Counted from the stretch's first letter, positions 12,276-22,070 are shown. The stretch: 64,000 bases of DNA from Neotamlana nanhaiensis (GCF_000943555.1 NZ_JTDV01000002.1:186001-250000); one strand, 5' to 3'. Numbers and translations are program-made. The notes: generated by a model from the letters alone, not told the origin.

Positions 12276-12863
12276 GTGACACAACAAACAAAAAAACAAG
12301 GCAAATTAATTGTATTTTCGGCACCTTCAGGCTCTGGAAAAACCACCATTGTAAGACATTTGCTTAAACAAAATACCTTAAATTTAGAATTTTCAATTTC
12401 TGCCACCTCTAGAGAAAAACGCGGCACCGAAGTAGACGGAAAAGACTACTACTTTTTATCGGCAAAAGATTTTAAAAGCAAGATTAAAGCTGAAGAATTT
12501 TTAGAATGGGAAGAAGTATATCGCGATAACTTTTATGGTACTTTAAAAACCGAAGTAGAGCGTATTTGGGCGCAAGGTAAAAACGTTATTTTTGATATTG
12601 ATGTTTCTGGCGGCTTACGTATAAAACGCAAATTTCCCGATGAAACCTTGGCGATTTTTGTAAAACCTCCAAGCATTGATGAGCTTAAAATAAGACTTAA
12701 AAAACGCAAAACCGAAAGTGAAGATAAAATAAACATGCGTGTTGCAAAGGCATCGGCAGAATTGGCAACAGCACCACTTTTCGATACTATAATTGTTAAC
12801 GACGATCTTGATAAAGCACTTAAAAGTGCCGAAACCTTAGTAAGCAATTTTATAAACTCATAA
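12276..12863 (+). CDS. gmk: guanylate kinase
   Basis: The enzyme phosphorylates GMP to GDP in the cytoplasm. The P-loop APSGSGKTT is at residues 16-24. The GMP-binding region shows SATSREKRGTEVDGKDYYF and EFLEWEEVY, and the lid shows KKRKTESEDKINMR. The length of 195 residues is normal. The start is a GTG at 12276, 18 bases after the yicC stop; no in-frame ATG precedes the P-loop closely enough to serve instead. Three bases separate its stop from nadD, so they are cotranscribed. Confidence 0.95.
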   Translation: MTQQTKKQGKLIVFSAPSGSGKTTIVRHLLKQNTLNLEFSISATSREKRGTEVDGKDYYFLSAKDFKSKIKAEEFLEWEEVYRDNFYGTLKTEVERIWAQGKNVIFDIDVSGGLRIKRKFPDETLAIFVKPPSIDELKIRLKKRKTESEDKINMRVAKASAELATAPLFDTIIVNDDLDKALKSAETLVSNFINS

Positions 12864-12866
12864 TAC

Positions 12867-13445
12867 ATGAAAATTGGTTTATACTTTGGTTCCTTTAATC
12901 CTATTCATATTGGGCATTTGGTTATTGCCAACCATATGGCAGAACATAGCGAGTTAAATGAAATTTGGTTTGTTGTTACACCGCATAACCCATTCAAGAA
13001 AAAAAGTAGCTTACTCGATAACTATCAGCGTTTAGAAATGGTACATCTTGCTACCGAAAGCTACGACAAACTAAAACCAAGCGACATAGAATTTAATCTG
13101 CCGCAACCCAATTACACAGTAAATACACTAGCCTATTTGCAAGAAAAACATCCAAAACACGAGTTTGCGTTAATTATGGGCGAAGATAATTTGAATAGTT
13201 TCCATAAGTGGAAAAATTATGAGGTTATTCTCGAGAATCATCATATTTATGTGTATCCAAGAATCTCAGAAAACAAAGCGCCTGTACATCTACTCAACCA
13301 CGAAAAAATACATGCCGTTAACGCACCAATCATGCAAATTTCTTCAACCAACATAAGAAATGCCATAAAAAACAGTAAAAACGTAAGACCATTATTACCT
13401 CAGCAGGTTTGGAAATACTTAGACGATATGAACTTTTATCGCTAA
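12867..13445 (+). CDS. nadD: nicotinate-nucleotide adenylyltransferase
   Basis: It transfers AMP from ATP to nicotinate mononucleotide in NAD synthesis. The nucleotidyltransferase motif GSFNPIHIGH is at the N-terminus (HxGH). The C-terminal ISSTNIRNAI motif is the second signature. IMGEDNLNSFHKW is typical of NadD. At 192 residues it is full length. It is the last gene of the yicC-gmk-nadD run. Confidence 0.95.
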   Translation: MKIGLYFGSFNPIHIGHLVIANHMAEHSELNEIWFVVTPHNPFKKKSSLLDNYQRLEMVHLATESYDKLKPSDIEFNLPQPNYTVNTLAYLQEKHPKHEFALIMGEDNLNSFHKWKNYEVILENHHIYVYPRISENKAPVHLLNHEKIHAVNAPIMQISSTNIRNAIKNSKNVRPLLPQQVWKYLDDMNFYR

Positions 13446-13560
13446 AATTGCGATAAACCGCATAGAATTCCGTCAATCTGTCAATTAGCATCAATTTTAG
13501 CTTTAAAAAAAGTTGTTTTCCCTTAAATTATGTTAATTTAGATTGCTAGTTACTTCTTTT

Positions 13561-16500
13561 ATGGTTGATAAAAATTCTAGTTTATATGTTGTAGGCATTG
13601 GCGCTTCTGCTGGTGGCTTAGATGCCTTACAAACTTTGTTCGACAACATTCCAGACAATACAGGAATGGCGTTTATAATAATACAACACCTGTCCCCAGA
13701 TTTTAAAAGCTTAATGCCAGAACTGCTTGCTAAGCATACGAAAATGCCCATTTTTACAGCCGAAGACAAGCAAACCATTAAGCCAAATTGCATTTACTTA
13801 AACCAACGCAATAAAAATTTACATATTAAAGGTTCGGCGTTATACCTCTTAAACAAAGGCCCTAAACACAATCTTAACTTACCAATCGATATATTTTTTC
13901 ACACGTTAGGTGAAGAATTTAAAGAACGATCTATTGGTGTTATTTTATCAGGAACAGGTTCAGATGGCTCACGAGGTATTCGTACTATAAAGGAAGAAAG
14001 TGGTACTATAGTAGTACAGGATCCAATTACAGCCCAATTTGACGGTATGCCCAATTCGGCTATAGCTACAAACTTAGCAGATTACGTATTAAGTCCAAGA
14101 AAAATAGCTGAATTATTTCAGCAAAAACCGATAAATACAAAACTTTTATCAATCGATTTAGATTCGAATTCCTCAAATGAAGTACTTATTGATAATATTT
14201 TAGACATCATTTTTAAGTTCTCTGGTATCGATTTTAAAGCTTATAAAAAAAACACGCTGCTCCGAAGGTTAGAAAAACGCATGAATATTAATAATGTTCA
14301 TAAACTTTACGACTATATAACCTTGCTTAAAAGCAGTAATACAGAAAAACAAATACTAAAAGACGATTTTTTAATTGGCGTAACGCGATTTTTTAGAGAT
14401 ACGGAAGCCTTTACAGCTTTAAAGGAAAAGGTTATTCCAAAAATTTGTGAAAACAAAAAGCACTCCGAAACCATTAGAATTTGGATTGCTGCTTGTTCAA
14501 CTGGAGAAGAAGTATATTCAATAGCTATTTTAATAGATGATTACATTCGCACTAATAGCTTAAACATAGATTTTAAAATTTTTGCTACCGATATTGAACC
14601 CAAAGCACTTGCGGTTGCAAGTTTAGGGTCGTACCATGTGAATATTGTAAACGAAATTGATAAAAGTTATCTAGATCGTTATTTTTTACGCACTGGCAGC
14701 AACATTCAAATAATAAAACGTTTACGTGAAAAAATAGTATTTTCAAACCACAACCTAATTAAAGATCCTCCATTTATAAGAATGGATTTAATTTCGTGTA
14801 GAAACTTGCTTATATATTTTGACAATAAAGTGCAAAAAAAGGTAATGCACAATTTTCAGTTTGCATTAAATAAATTTGGGTATTTATTTTTAGGAAACAG
14901 CGAAACCTTAGGCGATTTAAGCAAGCTTTTCAAAACACTGGATGTTAAGTGGAAAATTTTCCAGAATATTTCGAATACTAAACATATTCCGTCGCAAAAC
15001 AACCCTATCGACAGGGTTTCTACACTCTCTTACAAAACTCCTGTGCAACCTGTAACCGCAGGAATTTATAGAGAAAAAACAAATCCAGAATTAATTTTTC
15101 ACAAATATTTAAGTCAAAAAAACAGTCCTGCTTCTATTTTTATTGATGCCGATTTTAATATCCTATTCATAAAAGGCGATGCTGGAAAACGTTTAATACA
15201 TAAAGAAGGTGTTTTTCAAAATAACCTATTAAATATTGTACACCCAGAAGTTGCTGCAATAATAAGAAACGGATTTAGAAAACTAAAGGTTAACAACCAA
15301 GATATTATAATAAAAGGCATAAAAAACAAAACTACTAACGATAATGTTTCGTTCGATTTAACATTTCATAAACCTGAAAATGAAGCAGGTTTAAACGATT
15401 GTTTTTTAATTGAATTTAGTAACGATAAAGTTATAGAAATCGACGATACCGTTGTAATAAATAATATTAATTTAGATGAAGCTTCAACCCAACGTTTAGA
15501 AGATTTAGAAAACGAACTTAAATTTGTAAAAACAGAGCTGCAAAATGCCATTGAAGAGTTAGAAACCAGTAACGAAGAATTACAATCTTCTAACGAAGAG
15601 CTTATGGCCTCGAACGAAGAATTGCAAAGCACTAACGAAGAATTGCAATCGGTAAACGAAGAATTATACACCGTAAACTCTGAACTTCAAGAGAAAAACA
15701 CAGAATTAACTAACTTAAGTAACGATGTTACCAATCTTTTAGATAATACCGATATTGCGACCTTGTTTTTAGATACCGATTTACGTATTCGTAAATTTAC
15801 ACCGGCGCTAAAACAAGTGTTTAGCTTACGCGAAAGCGATTATGGGCGGCCTTTATCAAGTTTTACATCAAACTTTAACGAAGAAACTCGCGAAAACTTA
15901 ATTGCAGACTCTAAACTTGTTCTTGAAAAATTAATAACTATTGAAAAACAGGTAAAGGATAAATTTGACAATTATTACTTGCAACGTATTAGTCCGTTTA
16001 TAACTGCTTCAAAAAAAATAAATGGTGTTGTTATAACACTCGACAATATTAATAATTTAAAAGAAACAGAACACGAACTTGCCACAACCGAACAACGCTA
16101 TCACAGACTTTTTGAAAACCTAACCGAAGGTTTTTTACACGGTAAAGTAACGAACAAAAACCCTATTGACCTCGAAATTATTGATGTAAATCCAGCTTTT
16201 GAAACAATTTTAAATTTAAAAGCTAAAGATATTATTGGTTTAAACGTTTTAGATTTAAAACCTTATACCGCCTCAAATATTTCTGAATGGATTGAAATTT
16301 TTGAAGAAACTTCGCGAACAGGAAAAGAACAGTTTATTAACGATTTTACAACTAATAATAAACATTACCATATACATGTTTTTTCGCCAGGAAATAACGA
16401 GTTTGCAGCAACTTTTACTAATATAACAGAGCTTAAAAACCAAAAAGAAGCCCTTAAAAAAAGTGAAACCGAATTAACTCGTGTACAAGAACTTGCTGAA

Positions 16501-17985
16501 ATTGGAAGCTGGTATTTAAATCTTAAAACTGGTGATGTACAATGGACCATTGAATTATTTAAAATTTTTGATTGGGATCCAACATTACCACCTCCAACTT
16601 TTGAACAAACACAAAAAATACTAACCGTAGAAAGCTGGAAAACCCTTAATAAGGCCGTTGACGATACAGTAAAAACAGGTGCGCCCTACGAAATAGAACT
16701 CAACCTAATTAAACAAAATGGGGAAAAAGCATGGATTTGGTCGCGTGGAGAAATCGATAAAGATAGCGAGGGAAATATTATTGGATTACGTGGGGCTGCA
16801 CAAAACATAACCGAAACAAAATTAGTTGAAGAAGAACTTATAAAAGCCAAAAAAGAAGCCGAACTTGCCAACGACCATAAAAACCATTTCTTGGCCAATA
16901 TGAGTCACGAAATTAGAACACCCATGAATGGGGTTTTGGGCTTTTCAGAGCTTTTAAAAAACGATCAATTAACCACAAAAGATCGCTTAAAGTACCTTAA
17001 AATTATCGATGGCAACTCCAAACAACTTTTAAACCTTATTGATGATATCATTGACATTGCCAAAATAGAATCGGACGAAATAAAAATTCTATTAAAACCT
17101 GTTCACTTACCAAATCTTATAAACAATCTTGAAATAACTTATAACCAATTAAAGATTAGCAGATACAAAAAAGAAAATATTAAGCTAACATCTCATTTTC
17201 CAGAAGATTATAAAGATTTAGTTGTAATTACAGATCCGCAACGGTTGCAGCAAGTAATATCTAATTTATTAAACAATGCCTTTAAATTCTCTAACGATGG
17301 CGAAATTTCCTTTGGCTTTAATGTAATTAATAACACCGTAAAATTCTTTGTAAAAGACCAAGGTATTGGCATAAAAAAAAGCAAACAAAAGGAAATTTTT
17401 GAACGCTTTAAACAAGTTAATTACGACCAAAACACCAACTATGGTGGCACGGGACTTGGGTTAGCCATTTGTAAAGGTTTGGTACAATTACTAGATGGTG
17501 AAATTGAGTTAGAGTCTGAATACAATGTTGGAACTTTATTCGAATTTACAATTCCATTAAAACAAGGTACGCTTAATACCTCAAAAAAGAAGGTTTCAAG
17601 TTTTTACGACACCGATTTTCTACAAGGAAAAACCATTTTAATAGCAGAAGACGATTCGCTTATTCAACTACTTTTTAAAATCACTCTAAAAAACACAGGC
17701 GCCAATTTACTGTTTGCAAAAAACGGTAAAATAGCAATTGAGCTTTATAAAGATACGCCTAAAATTGATGTTTTATTATTTGATATTAGAATGCCAGAAA
17801 TGAATGGCTTCGATGCTTTGGAAAAAATTTTAGAAATAAATCCTGATGCTAAAATTATAATGCAAACAGCTTATGCTATGCCTGAAGAAAAAGAAAAATG
17901 CTTTAAAAAAGGATGTGTAGGTTATTTAACAAAACCTGTAGCCAAGGAAGATTTATTTGATGAACTCAACAAATGGATTCATTAA
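13561..17985 (+). CDS. CheB-CheR-PAS hybrid histidine kinase with C-terminal receiver
   Basis: ATG 13561 is preferred over an in-frame TTG at 13543. The 1474-residue protein carries several domains. A CheB methylesterase-like domain lies at about 10-195 (GIGASAGG with Ser16, [21 protein letters not shown]). A CheR methyltransferase lies at about 210-470 ([31 protein letters not shown]). A long coiled coil with repeated SNEELQ units is at about 640-725. Two or three PAS domains run from about 730 to 1095. HisKA has His1116 in MSHEIRTP, the ATPase domain has GGTGLGLAI, and the receiver has Asp1408 in [11 protein letters not shown]. No chemotaxis genes are nearby, so a non-chemotactic signalling role is inferred. 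The ligand and output are unknown. Confidence 0.93.
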   Translation: MVDKNSSLYVVGIGASAGGLDALQTLFDNIPDNTGMAFIIIQHLSPDFKSLMPELLAKHTKMPIFTAEDKQTIKPNCIYLNQRNKNLHIKGSALYLLNKGPKHNLNLPIDIFFHTLGEEFKERSIGVILSGTGSDGSRGIRTIKEESGTIVVQDPITAQFDGMPNSAIATNLADYVLSPRKIAELFQQKPINTKLLSIDLDSNSSNEVLIDNILDIIFKFSGIDFKAYKKNTLLRRLEKRMNINNVHKLYDYITLLKSSNTEKQILKDDFLIGVTRFFRDTEAFTALKEKVIPKICENKKHSETIRIWIAACSTGEEVYSIAILIDDYIRTNSLNIDFKIFATDIEPKALAVASLGSYHVNIVNEIDKSYLDRYFLRTGSNIQIIKRLREKIVFSNHNLIKDPPFIRMDLISCRNLLIYFDNKVQKKVMHNFQFALNKFGYLFLGNSETLGDLSKLFKTLDVKWKIFQNISNTKHIPSQNNPIDRVSTLSYKTPVQPVTAGIYREKTNPELIFHKYLSQKNSPASIFIDADFNILFIKGDAGKRLIHKEGVFQNNLLNIVHPEVAAIIRNGFRKLKVNNQDIIIKGIKNKTTNDNVSFDLTFHKPENEAGLNDCFLIEFSNDKVIEIDDTVVINNINLDEASTQRLEDLENELKFVKTELQNAIEELETSNEELQSSNEELMASNEELQSTNEELQSVNEELYTVNSELQEKNTELTNLSNDVTNLLDNTDIATLFLDTDLRIRKFTPALKQVFSLRESDYGRPLSSFTSNFNEETRENLIADSKLVLEKLITIEKQVKDKFDNYYLQRISPFITASKKINGVVITLDNINNLKETEHELATTEQRYHRLFENLTEGFLHGKVTNKNPIDLEIIDVNPAFETILNLKAKDIIGLNVLDLKPYTASNISEWIEIFEETSRTGKEQFINDFTTNNKHYHIHVFSPGNNEFAATFTNITELKNQKEALKKSETELTRVQELAEIGSWYLNLKTGDVQWTIELFKIFDWDPTLPPPTFEQTQKILTVESWKTLNKAVDDTVKTGAPYEIELNLIKQNGEKAWIWSRGEIDKDSEGNIIGLRGAAQNITETKLVEEELIKAKKEAELANDHKNHFLANMSHEIRTPMNGVLGFSELLKNDQLTTKDRLKYLKIIDGNSKQLLNLIDDIIDIAKIESDEIKILLKPVHLPNLINNLEITYNQLKISRYKKENIKLTSHFPEDYKDLVVITDPQRLQQVISNLLNNAFKFSNDGEISFGFNVINNTVKFFVKDQGIGIKKSKQKEIFERFKQVNYDQNTNYGGTGLGLAICKGLVQLLDGEIELESEYNVGTLFEFTIPLKQGTLNTSKKKVSSFYDTDFLQGKTILIAEDDSLIQLLFKITLKNTGANLLFAKNGKIAIELYKDTPKIDVLLFDIRMPEMNGFDALEKILEINPDAKIIMQTAYAMPEEKEKCFKKGCVGYLTKPVAKEDLFDELNKWIH

Positions 17986-18199
17986 CAAAATTGAAGTTTC
18001 TTAAAAAAATTCGCAACAATTTCTTTTAAACGCACATAATATTACTAATTTTTTAAAAGAAAAAATAAGCACTTAAACGATTAGCAGTTGTATTTTAAAG
18101 GTTGATTTTTTGTTTTTATCGAAAACTTAATTAAAAACTATTAGCTATAAGTCAATGTTATTTACATTTACAACGCTATTAATTAATTCCCTCAAAATC

Positions 18200-18436
18200 A
18201 TGAAAAATAAAAAATTACTTAACCGTATTGCTACCTTAAGCTTTATTTTCTCAATTTTTTTTACAACCAATACTTTTGCTAGCAATTTTGGCAATTGGAT
18301 GGATTTGTGGAAAAATATGCAATCTCAAAACACTAAAGGACATACCTCTGTACCTATTGATGGTGGTATGGGTATTTTAGTATTAGGAGCCGCAGCTTTT
18401 GGCGCTTACAAACTAAGAGGCAAGAAAAATGCTTAA
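18200..18436 (+). CDS. small secreted protein with PID-CTERM-like sorting tail
   Basis: The start is set at ATG 18200, since the signal peptide begins there (MKNKKLLNRIATLSFIFS, cleavage after TFAS). The mature part is only about 50 residues. It ends in VPIDGGMGILVLGAAAFG followed by YKLRGKK: a conserved Pro-(Ile/Leu)-Asp-Gly-Gly motif, a transmembrane helix and a basic tail. That tripartite pattern is the exosortase-substrate type, and I recall similar tails being called PID-CTERM. The stop overlaps the exosortase start by 8 bases, so the two are translationally coupled. The function of the mature peptide is unknown. Confidence 0.8.
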   Translation: MKNKKLLNRIATLSFIFSIFFTTNTFASNFGNWMDLWKNMQSQNTKGHTSVPIDGGMGILVLGAAAFGAYKLRGKKNA

Positions 18437-19028
18437 CTTTAAAGAATCTCTTAAAAACATACCAAAACCCATCAGGCTTTTCTTAGGAAAGGCCTTATTG
18501 TTTTTTGTTGTTTGGAAACTCGCTTATGGCTTCTATTTTTCGCATACAAAAGTTTTAGATTACCCTTTAACAAAACATGTAGGTGAAGCTTCAACCTATT
18601 TATTAAACAACTTTAGCCCCATGAGTGGTTTTACTGTTGAACGTACAGTAGGCACCTTTTATATTGGAGAAGAATTAGTAGAAGGCGGTGTTTCATCTCA
18701 AATTTTTCACAACGATTATCTTGTTCTGCATATTGCTGATAATTGTAACGGGTTAGAATTACTCGTTTTGTTTATAGGTTTTATAATATGTATGCCATCA
18801 AGCTTTTGGCGAAAGGTTTTATATATCGTTATTGGATGTATTATTATCGATTTTGTAAATATTTTAAGATGTATGGGTTTAATTTATCTTCGTGAGTATT
18901 ACCATGCTTATTTCGATTTTGCACATCATTACTTATTCAAAGCCGCTGTTTATACATGTACTTTTTTAATGTGGATGTACTTTTCTAGAAAAATTAGCTT
19001 TAAAAATGAAAATTTACAAGTCGGATAA
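18429..19028 (+). CDS. exosortase-like transpeptidase/protease
   Basis: This is a 199-residue multi-spanning membrane protein. The exosortase/archaeosortase catalytic set can be placed: Cys106 in ADNCNGLELL, Arg147 in NILRCMGL and His166 or His167 in DFAHHYLFK. These enzymes cleave C-terminal sorting signals at the periplasmic face of the inner membrane. It may belong to one of the Bacteroidota classes (XrtF or a relative), but I cannot fix the subtype by eye. It overlaps the upstream sorting-tail protein by 8 bases and the downstream membrane protein by 23, forming one transcription unit. Confidence 0.85.
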   Translation: MLNFKESLKNIPKPIRLFLGKALLFFVVWKLAYGFYFSHTKVLDYPLTKHVGEASTYLLNNFSPMSGFTVERTVGTFYIGEELVEGGVSSQIFHNDYLVLHIADNCNGLELLVLFIGFIICMPSSFWRKVLYIVIGCIIIDFVNILRCMGLIYLREYYHAYFDFAHHYLFKAAVYTCTFLMWMYFSRKISFKNENLQVG

Positions 19029-19416
19029 GGTTCGTTTTATTGTTGGCCTTATGCTCATTATTGTTGTATACTCTTGGAACGGATTATTTTTTATTACCGA
19101 AGATCAAGAATGGCGCAAATTACCAAAATTAACCTTTCATTTAATACGTTTTGGAGTAACCATAGTAGTGTATTTTATAGGCACTTATCATTTAGGAAAA
19201 ATTAAGGAATCGTGGATGAGCACCATATGGCATCTGGTACACGTATCGGGTTTAATAATAATAACCAGTTTAGGCCTGTTTGATTGGTTTATAATGGAAA
19301 TACCGCGGTCAGTAAAAAGCTTTGCTCATAATGTTCAAGAAATTTTAATTTCGCCCGTATTATACGTGGCTATGGGGCTACTTAACAGAAGTTTAAATAA
19401 AGAAGTACAATCTTAA
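19006..19416 (+). CDS. small four-helix membrane protein coupled to the exosortase
   Basis: I do not recognise a family. The 136 residues contain about four hydrophobic segments (near 10-28, 42-62, 72-95 and 108-127) with charged connectors. The ATG at 19006 lies inside the exosortase gene (23-base overlap), so its expression is tied to that gene. By position it may be a partner protein. It does not show the FYDPL-type motif I associate with the known exosortase F system-associated protein, so I do not use that name. Confidence 0.7.
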   Translation: MKIYKSDKVRFIVGLMLIIVVYSWNGLFFITEDQEWRKLPKLTFHLIRFGVTIVVYFIGTYHLGKIKESWMSTIWHLVHVSGLIIITSLGLFDWFIMEIPRSVKSFAHNVQEILISPVLYVAMGLLNRSLNKEVQS

Positions 19417-19536
19417 TTAAGAAAAGCGACTTCTTTTAATCGGATTAAAATGATTTTTATCCTTCACAACTGTATATTATCGGAACTTTATAGTTTAAAA
19501 CATAGTTTCGTCGAAAATATAAAACAGTTACTCTAT

Positions 19537-19555
19537 TAGGTATTATTTTTACCTA
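19537..19555 (+). promoter_or_regulatory. inverted repeat in the leader of the second sorting-tail gene
   Basis: TAGGTA and TACCTA flank a 7-base AT loop, 30 bases before the ATG at 19585. It could be an operator or an RNA hairpin. No T-run follows, so it is not a terminator. Confidence 0.35.
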
Positions 19556-19584
19556 GCTATTATTAATAACTTTAATTAAACAGT

Positions 19585-19854
19585 ATGAAAACAAAACGTT
19601 CAATCTTATTCTCAGCGACCTTATTTGCTGCATTATTATTTAGTGTGAATGCAAGTGCTTTTGGAACAGGAGGCTTTGGTTATGGTGGTTCTAAACCAGG
19701 TAAAAACAAACCAGGCAAAGGAAAACCAGGTAAAGGAAAACCAGGTAAAGGAAAACCAGGCAAAGGAGATTCTGTACCTTTAGATGGTGGTTTAGGCATT
19801 TTAGTACTAGGTGCTGCTGCTTTTGGTGTAAAAAAGTTACGTGAAAACAAGTAA
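19585..19854 (+). CDS. secreted Lys/Gly/Pro-repeat protein with PID-CTERM-like sorting tail
   Basis: This 89-residue protein has a signal peptide ending VNASA and a Gly-rich segment (FGTGGFGYGG). Residues 37-61 are five five-residue repeats: one KPGKN and four KPGKG. It ends in VPLDGGLGILVLGAAAFG plus a basic KKLRENK tail, almost identical to the tail of the protein at 18200. After cleavage the mature peptide would be small, strongly basic and flexible, as expected for something binding an anionic surface polymer or DNA. It lies 168 bases after the exosortase cassette with its own terminator behind it. It is probably a second substrate of the same enzyme. Confidence 0.82.
   Translation: MKTKRSILFSATLFAALLFSVNASAFGTGGFGYGGSKPGKNKPGKGKPGKGKPGKGKPGKGDSVPLDGGLGILVLGAAAFGVKKLRENK
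19693..19767 (+). repeat. five 15-bp tandem coding repeats
   Basis: Five units of the form AAACCAGGyAAAGGA (the first ends AAAAAC) encode KPGKN and four KPGKG. The units are nearly identical at DNA level, with only C/T changes at one wobble position outside the first unit. This suggests recent expansion and possible length variation between strains. Confidence 0.9.
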
Positions 19855-19880
19855 TTTTTTTAGCCATTAAAAATTATAAG

Positions 19881-19907
19881 AGACACCTTTTTAGGTGTCT
19901 TTTTTTT
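19881..19907 (+). terminator. rho-independent terminator after the sorting-tail gene
   Basis: The stem AGACACCT/AGGTGTCT has 8 bp and a TTTT loop, and a run of eight T follows. It is placed 26 bases after the stop at 19854. Confidence 0.88.
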
Positions 19908-19913
19908 ATCCTT

Positions 19914-19961
19914 ATAAAAAAATAAAAGAAACCGCTTAAAGCCAAAACTCTAAACGGTTTC
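19914..19961 (-). terminator. terminator of the minus-strand lipoprotein gene
   Basis: On the minus strand GAAACCG and CGGTTTC (19961-19955 and 19934-19928) flank a partly paired 20-base interior, and a T-rich run follows. It serves the gene ending at 20005. Confidence 0.65.
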
Positions 19962-20004
19962 TAAACTAAATAACCAACCAAAAATTTTAAATATCCCTTA
20001 TAAC

Positions 20005-20934
20005 CTATCTGGGATTATTTACTTTTTCTTTTCTATACTTACGTTTTTTATCTGTGTTTGGATTTTTTAATTTGTTTTTTGTTCCATCACTCTTTAAATA
20101 TTGAATATAATTACGGCCAATAAACTCGTAAACGGTTCCAGAATTTGGATGATACAACTCAATCTTTCCGTCATTTATAACGCTTAATTCAAAATACTCA
20201 TTGCCTAAGTAATCATAATCTAATGTTAAAGTTTTTAGGTAAAAATCGTTAGTAACGTCGCCTACACCGTAAACACCCGTATAATCCCAATATAAACCAG
20301 TTGGACTTGTGCCTTGACTATCCTGAGAGCTTCTAAATTCAGAGTCGTTACCACCAGGTAAAAACTGTAAAAAGTTTTCATTATCAAACTCGTTTATAGC
20401 GCCATAATCGCTAGTATATACTTTTTCCCAAGCTTCATATTCTTGTAAGAAATAATGAATATTATCGTAAAACACATAATCGTAATCAAAATTATTTCGC
20501 TGATATCCATCTAAAAAATAAGAAGTATCATTATTTCTGTTATATAATTCAATGGTATTACCATCAATTTCATATACTTCATATCTTTCAAAACCATCAA
20601 TATCATGGTAAACATCTAAAGTCATATTATATGCATCGTACTCACCTACATCAATTCCAAAGCCATTGCCATTAGTACCTAATCCTACAATATTATTGTT
20701 TGCATAAACTACGCCATTTCTAAACGAAATAGTAAATGCTTTTTGTAAAAAGGGAGTTTCGCCATATCCTAAAGTAGAATTTATATCGACATACCATAAT
20801 TCGTAAGAACTTAATAATTGACCTACGGTTATTGTTGGTTCATCGTAATAATCATCTACAATAACTTCTGTATAACAAGATGTAAACAAGGTTGCTATTA
20901 AACTGAAACTTAAAAGTAATTTTATCGCTTTCAT
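20005..20934 (-). CDS. flavobacterial lipoprotein, Tyr/Asp-rich, unknown function
   Basis: The start is set at ATG 20934 (MKAIKLLLSFSLIATLFTSC gives a lipobox at TSC); the longer reading from 20985 adds a non-signal N-terminus. The mature protein of about 290 residues contains YYDEPTITVGQLLSSYELWY, FRNGVVYANNNIVG and NFDYDYVFYDNIHYF, so it is rich in aromatic and acidic residues. The C-terminus is a basic Lys/Asn/Arg tail. From memory, relatives occur widely in Flavobacteriaceae and are sometimes labelled nicotinic acid mononucleotide adenyltransferase. No nucleotidyltransferase motif is visible here, so that name should not be used. Confidence 0.8.
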   Translation of the reverse strand: MKAIKLLLSFSLIATLFTSCYTEVIVDDYYDEPTITVGQLLSSYELWYVDINSTLGYGETPFLQKAFTISFRNGVVYANNNIVGLGTNGNGFGIDVGEYDAYNMTLDVYHDIDGFERYEVYEIDGNTIELYNRNNDTSYFLDGYQRNNFDYDYVFYDNIHYFLQEYEAWEKVYTSDYGAINEFDNENFLQFLPGGNDSEFRSSQDSQGTSPTGLYWDYTGVYGVGDVTNDFYLKTLTLDYDYLGNEYFELSVINDGKIELYHPNSGTVYEFIGRNYIQYLKSDGTKNKLKNPNTDKKRKYRKEKVNNPR

Positions 20935-21013
20935 AATTAACCAATTTTTGGGTTTCTGAATTATAAGATTCAAAACGCGTGCCAAAAATTAAACCTTAAT
21001 ATTTTATTGATTT

Positions 21014-21041
21014 TTGAATGTATATATTTTATGTACTTTTG
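21014..21041 (+). promoter_or_regulatory. gpsA promoter
   Basis: TTG at 21014-21016 and TACTTTTG at 21034-21041 are separated by 17 bases and match the Bacteroidota -33/-7 pattern. The ATG of gpsA follows 27 bases later. Confidence 0.6.
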
Positions 21042-21068
21042 AAGCATCTTAAAACAACTAAATAATTT

Positions 21069-22070
21069 ATGAGTACACCCTTAAAATATGCGGTTTTTGG
21101 AGCAGGAAGTTGGGCTACAGCCATTGTAAAAATGCTTTGCGAAAATTTAAACGAAGTGGGCTGGTATATGCGAAGTGTTTACACAAAGGAGCATCTTTTG
21201 CGCGAACAGCATAACCCTAATTATTTGAGTTCGGTTGAGTTTCATTTAGAGCAGTTAAAACTAAGTAATGATATAAATGAAATGGCTAATTATGCCGATG
21301 TTTTAGTTTTTGTTATTCCATCGGCTTTTATCCATAGCGAATTAGAAAAATTAAATATCAATATTTCAAACAAAATTATTGTTTCGGCGGTAAAAGGTAT
21401 TATGCCCGAAAGCGGACTTTTAGTTGGCGAGCATTTTCATAACTTTTACAAAGTACCTTACGATAATATTGCTGTAATTGCAGGACCATGCCATGCAGAA
21501 GAAGTCGCTTTAGAGCGCCTATCATATTTAACTATTTCATGTTCTGATGCGAATAAAGCAAAAACAATTGCGAATAGTTTAAGCAGCGATTATATTAAAA
21601 CTAAAATTAGCGATGATATTGTTGGTGTTGAATATGCGGTAATGCTAAAAAACATATATGCTATTGCTGCTGGAATTGCTCATGGGTTAGGATATGGCGA
21701 TAATTTCCAAAGTGTTTTAATGAGCAACTCTATTCGAGAAATGAAGCGTTTTATTAAAAAAATGCATCAAATGAAGCGCAATATTAATAATTCGGCTTAT
21801 TTGGGTGATTTACTTGTAACTGGCTATTCCACGTTTTCAAGAAACCGTATGTTTGGTAATATGATTGGTAAAGGATATACCGTTAAATCTGCGCAAATGG
21901 AAATGAATATGGTTGCAGAAGGTTATTATGCGACAAAAAGCGCTCATTTTTTAAATGAAAAGAATAACAAAAAAACACGTTTACCAATTATAACTGCGGT
22001 TTACGAAGTTTTATACGAAAACAAAAATCCTAAAAAGGTATTTAAAAAACTTACCGAGAAATTGGATTAA
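21069..22070 (+). CDS. gpsA: NAD(P)H-dependent glycerol-3-phosphate dehydrogenase
   Basis: It reduces dihydroxyacetone phosphate to sn-glycerol-3-phosphate for phospholipid synthesis. The Rossmann motif is VFGAGSWAT near residue 10. VFVIPSAFIHSEL, KGIMPESGLLVGEHF and IAGPCHAEEVA are family signatures. The catalytic Lys lies in VEYAVMLKNIYAIAAGIAHG, and the C-terminal domain has GDLLVTGYSTFSRNR. At 333 residues it is full length. Its stop is 1 base away from the convergent stop of the gene at 22072. Confidence 0.95.
   Translation: MSTPLKYAVFGAGSWATAIVKMLCENLNEVGWYMRSVYTKEHLLREQHNPNYLSSVEFHLEQLKLSNDINEMANYADVLVFVIPSAFIHSELEKLNINISNKIIVSAVKGIMPESGLLVGEHFHNFYKVPYDNIAVIAGPCHAEEVALERLSYLTISCSDANKAKTIANSLSSDYIKTKISDDIVGVEYAVMLKNIYAIAAGIAHGLGYGDNFQSVLMSNSIREMKRFIKKMHQMKRNINNSAYLGDLLVTGYSTFSRNRMFGNMIGKGYTVKSAQMEMNMVAEGYYATKSAHFLNEKNNKKTRLPIITAVYEVLYENKNPKKVFKKLTEKLD

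Noticed and set aside
13543-13560. TTG start adding six residues to the CheB-CheR kinase
   Set aside because: ATG 13561 is close, and the CheB motif spacing fits it; no signal favours TTG.
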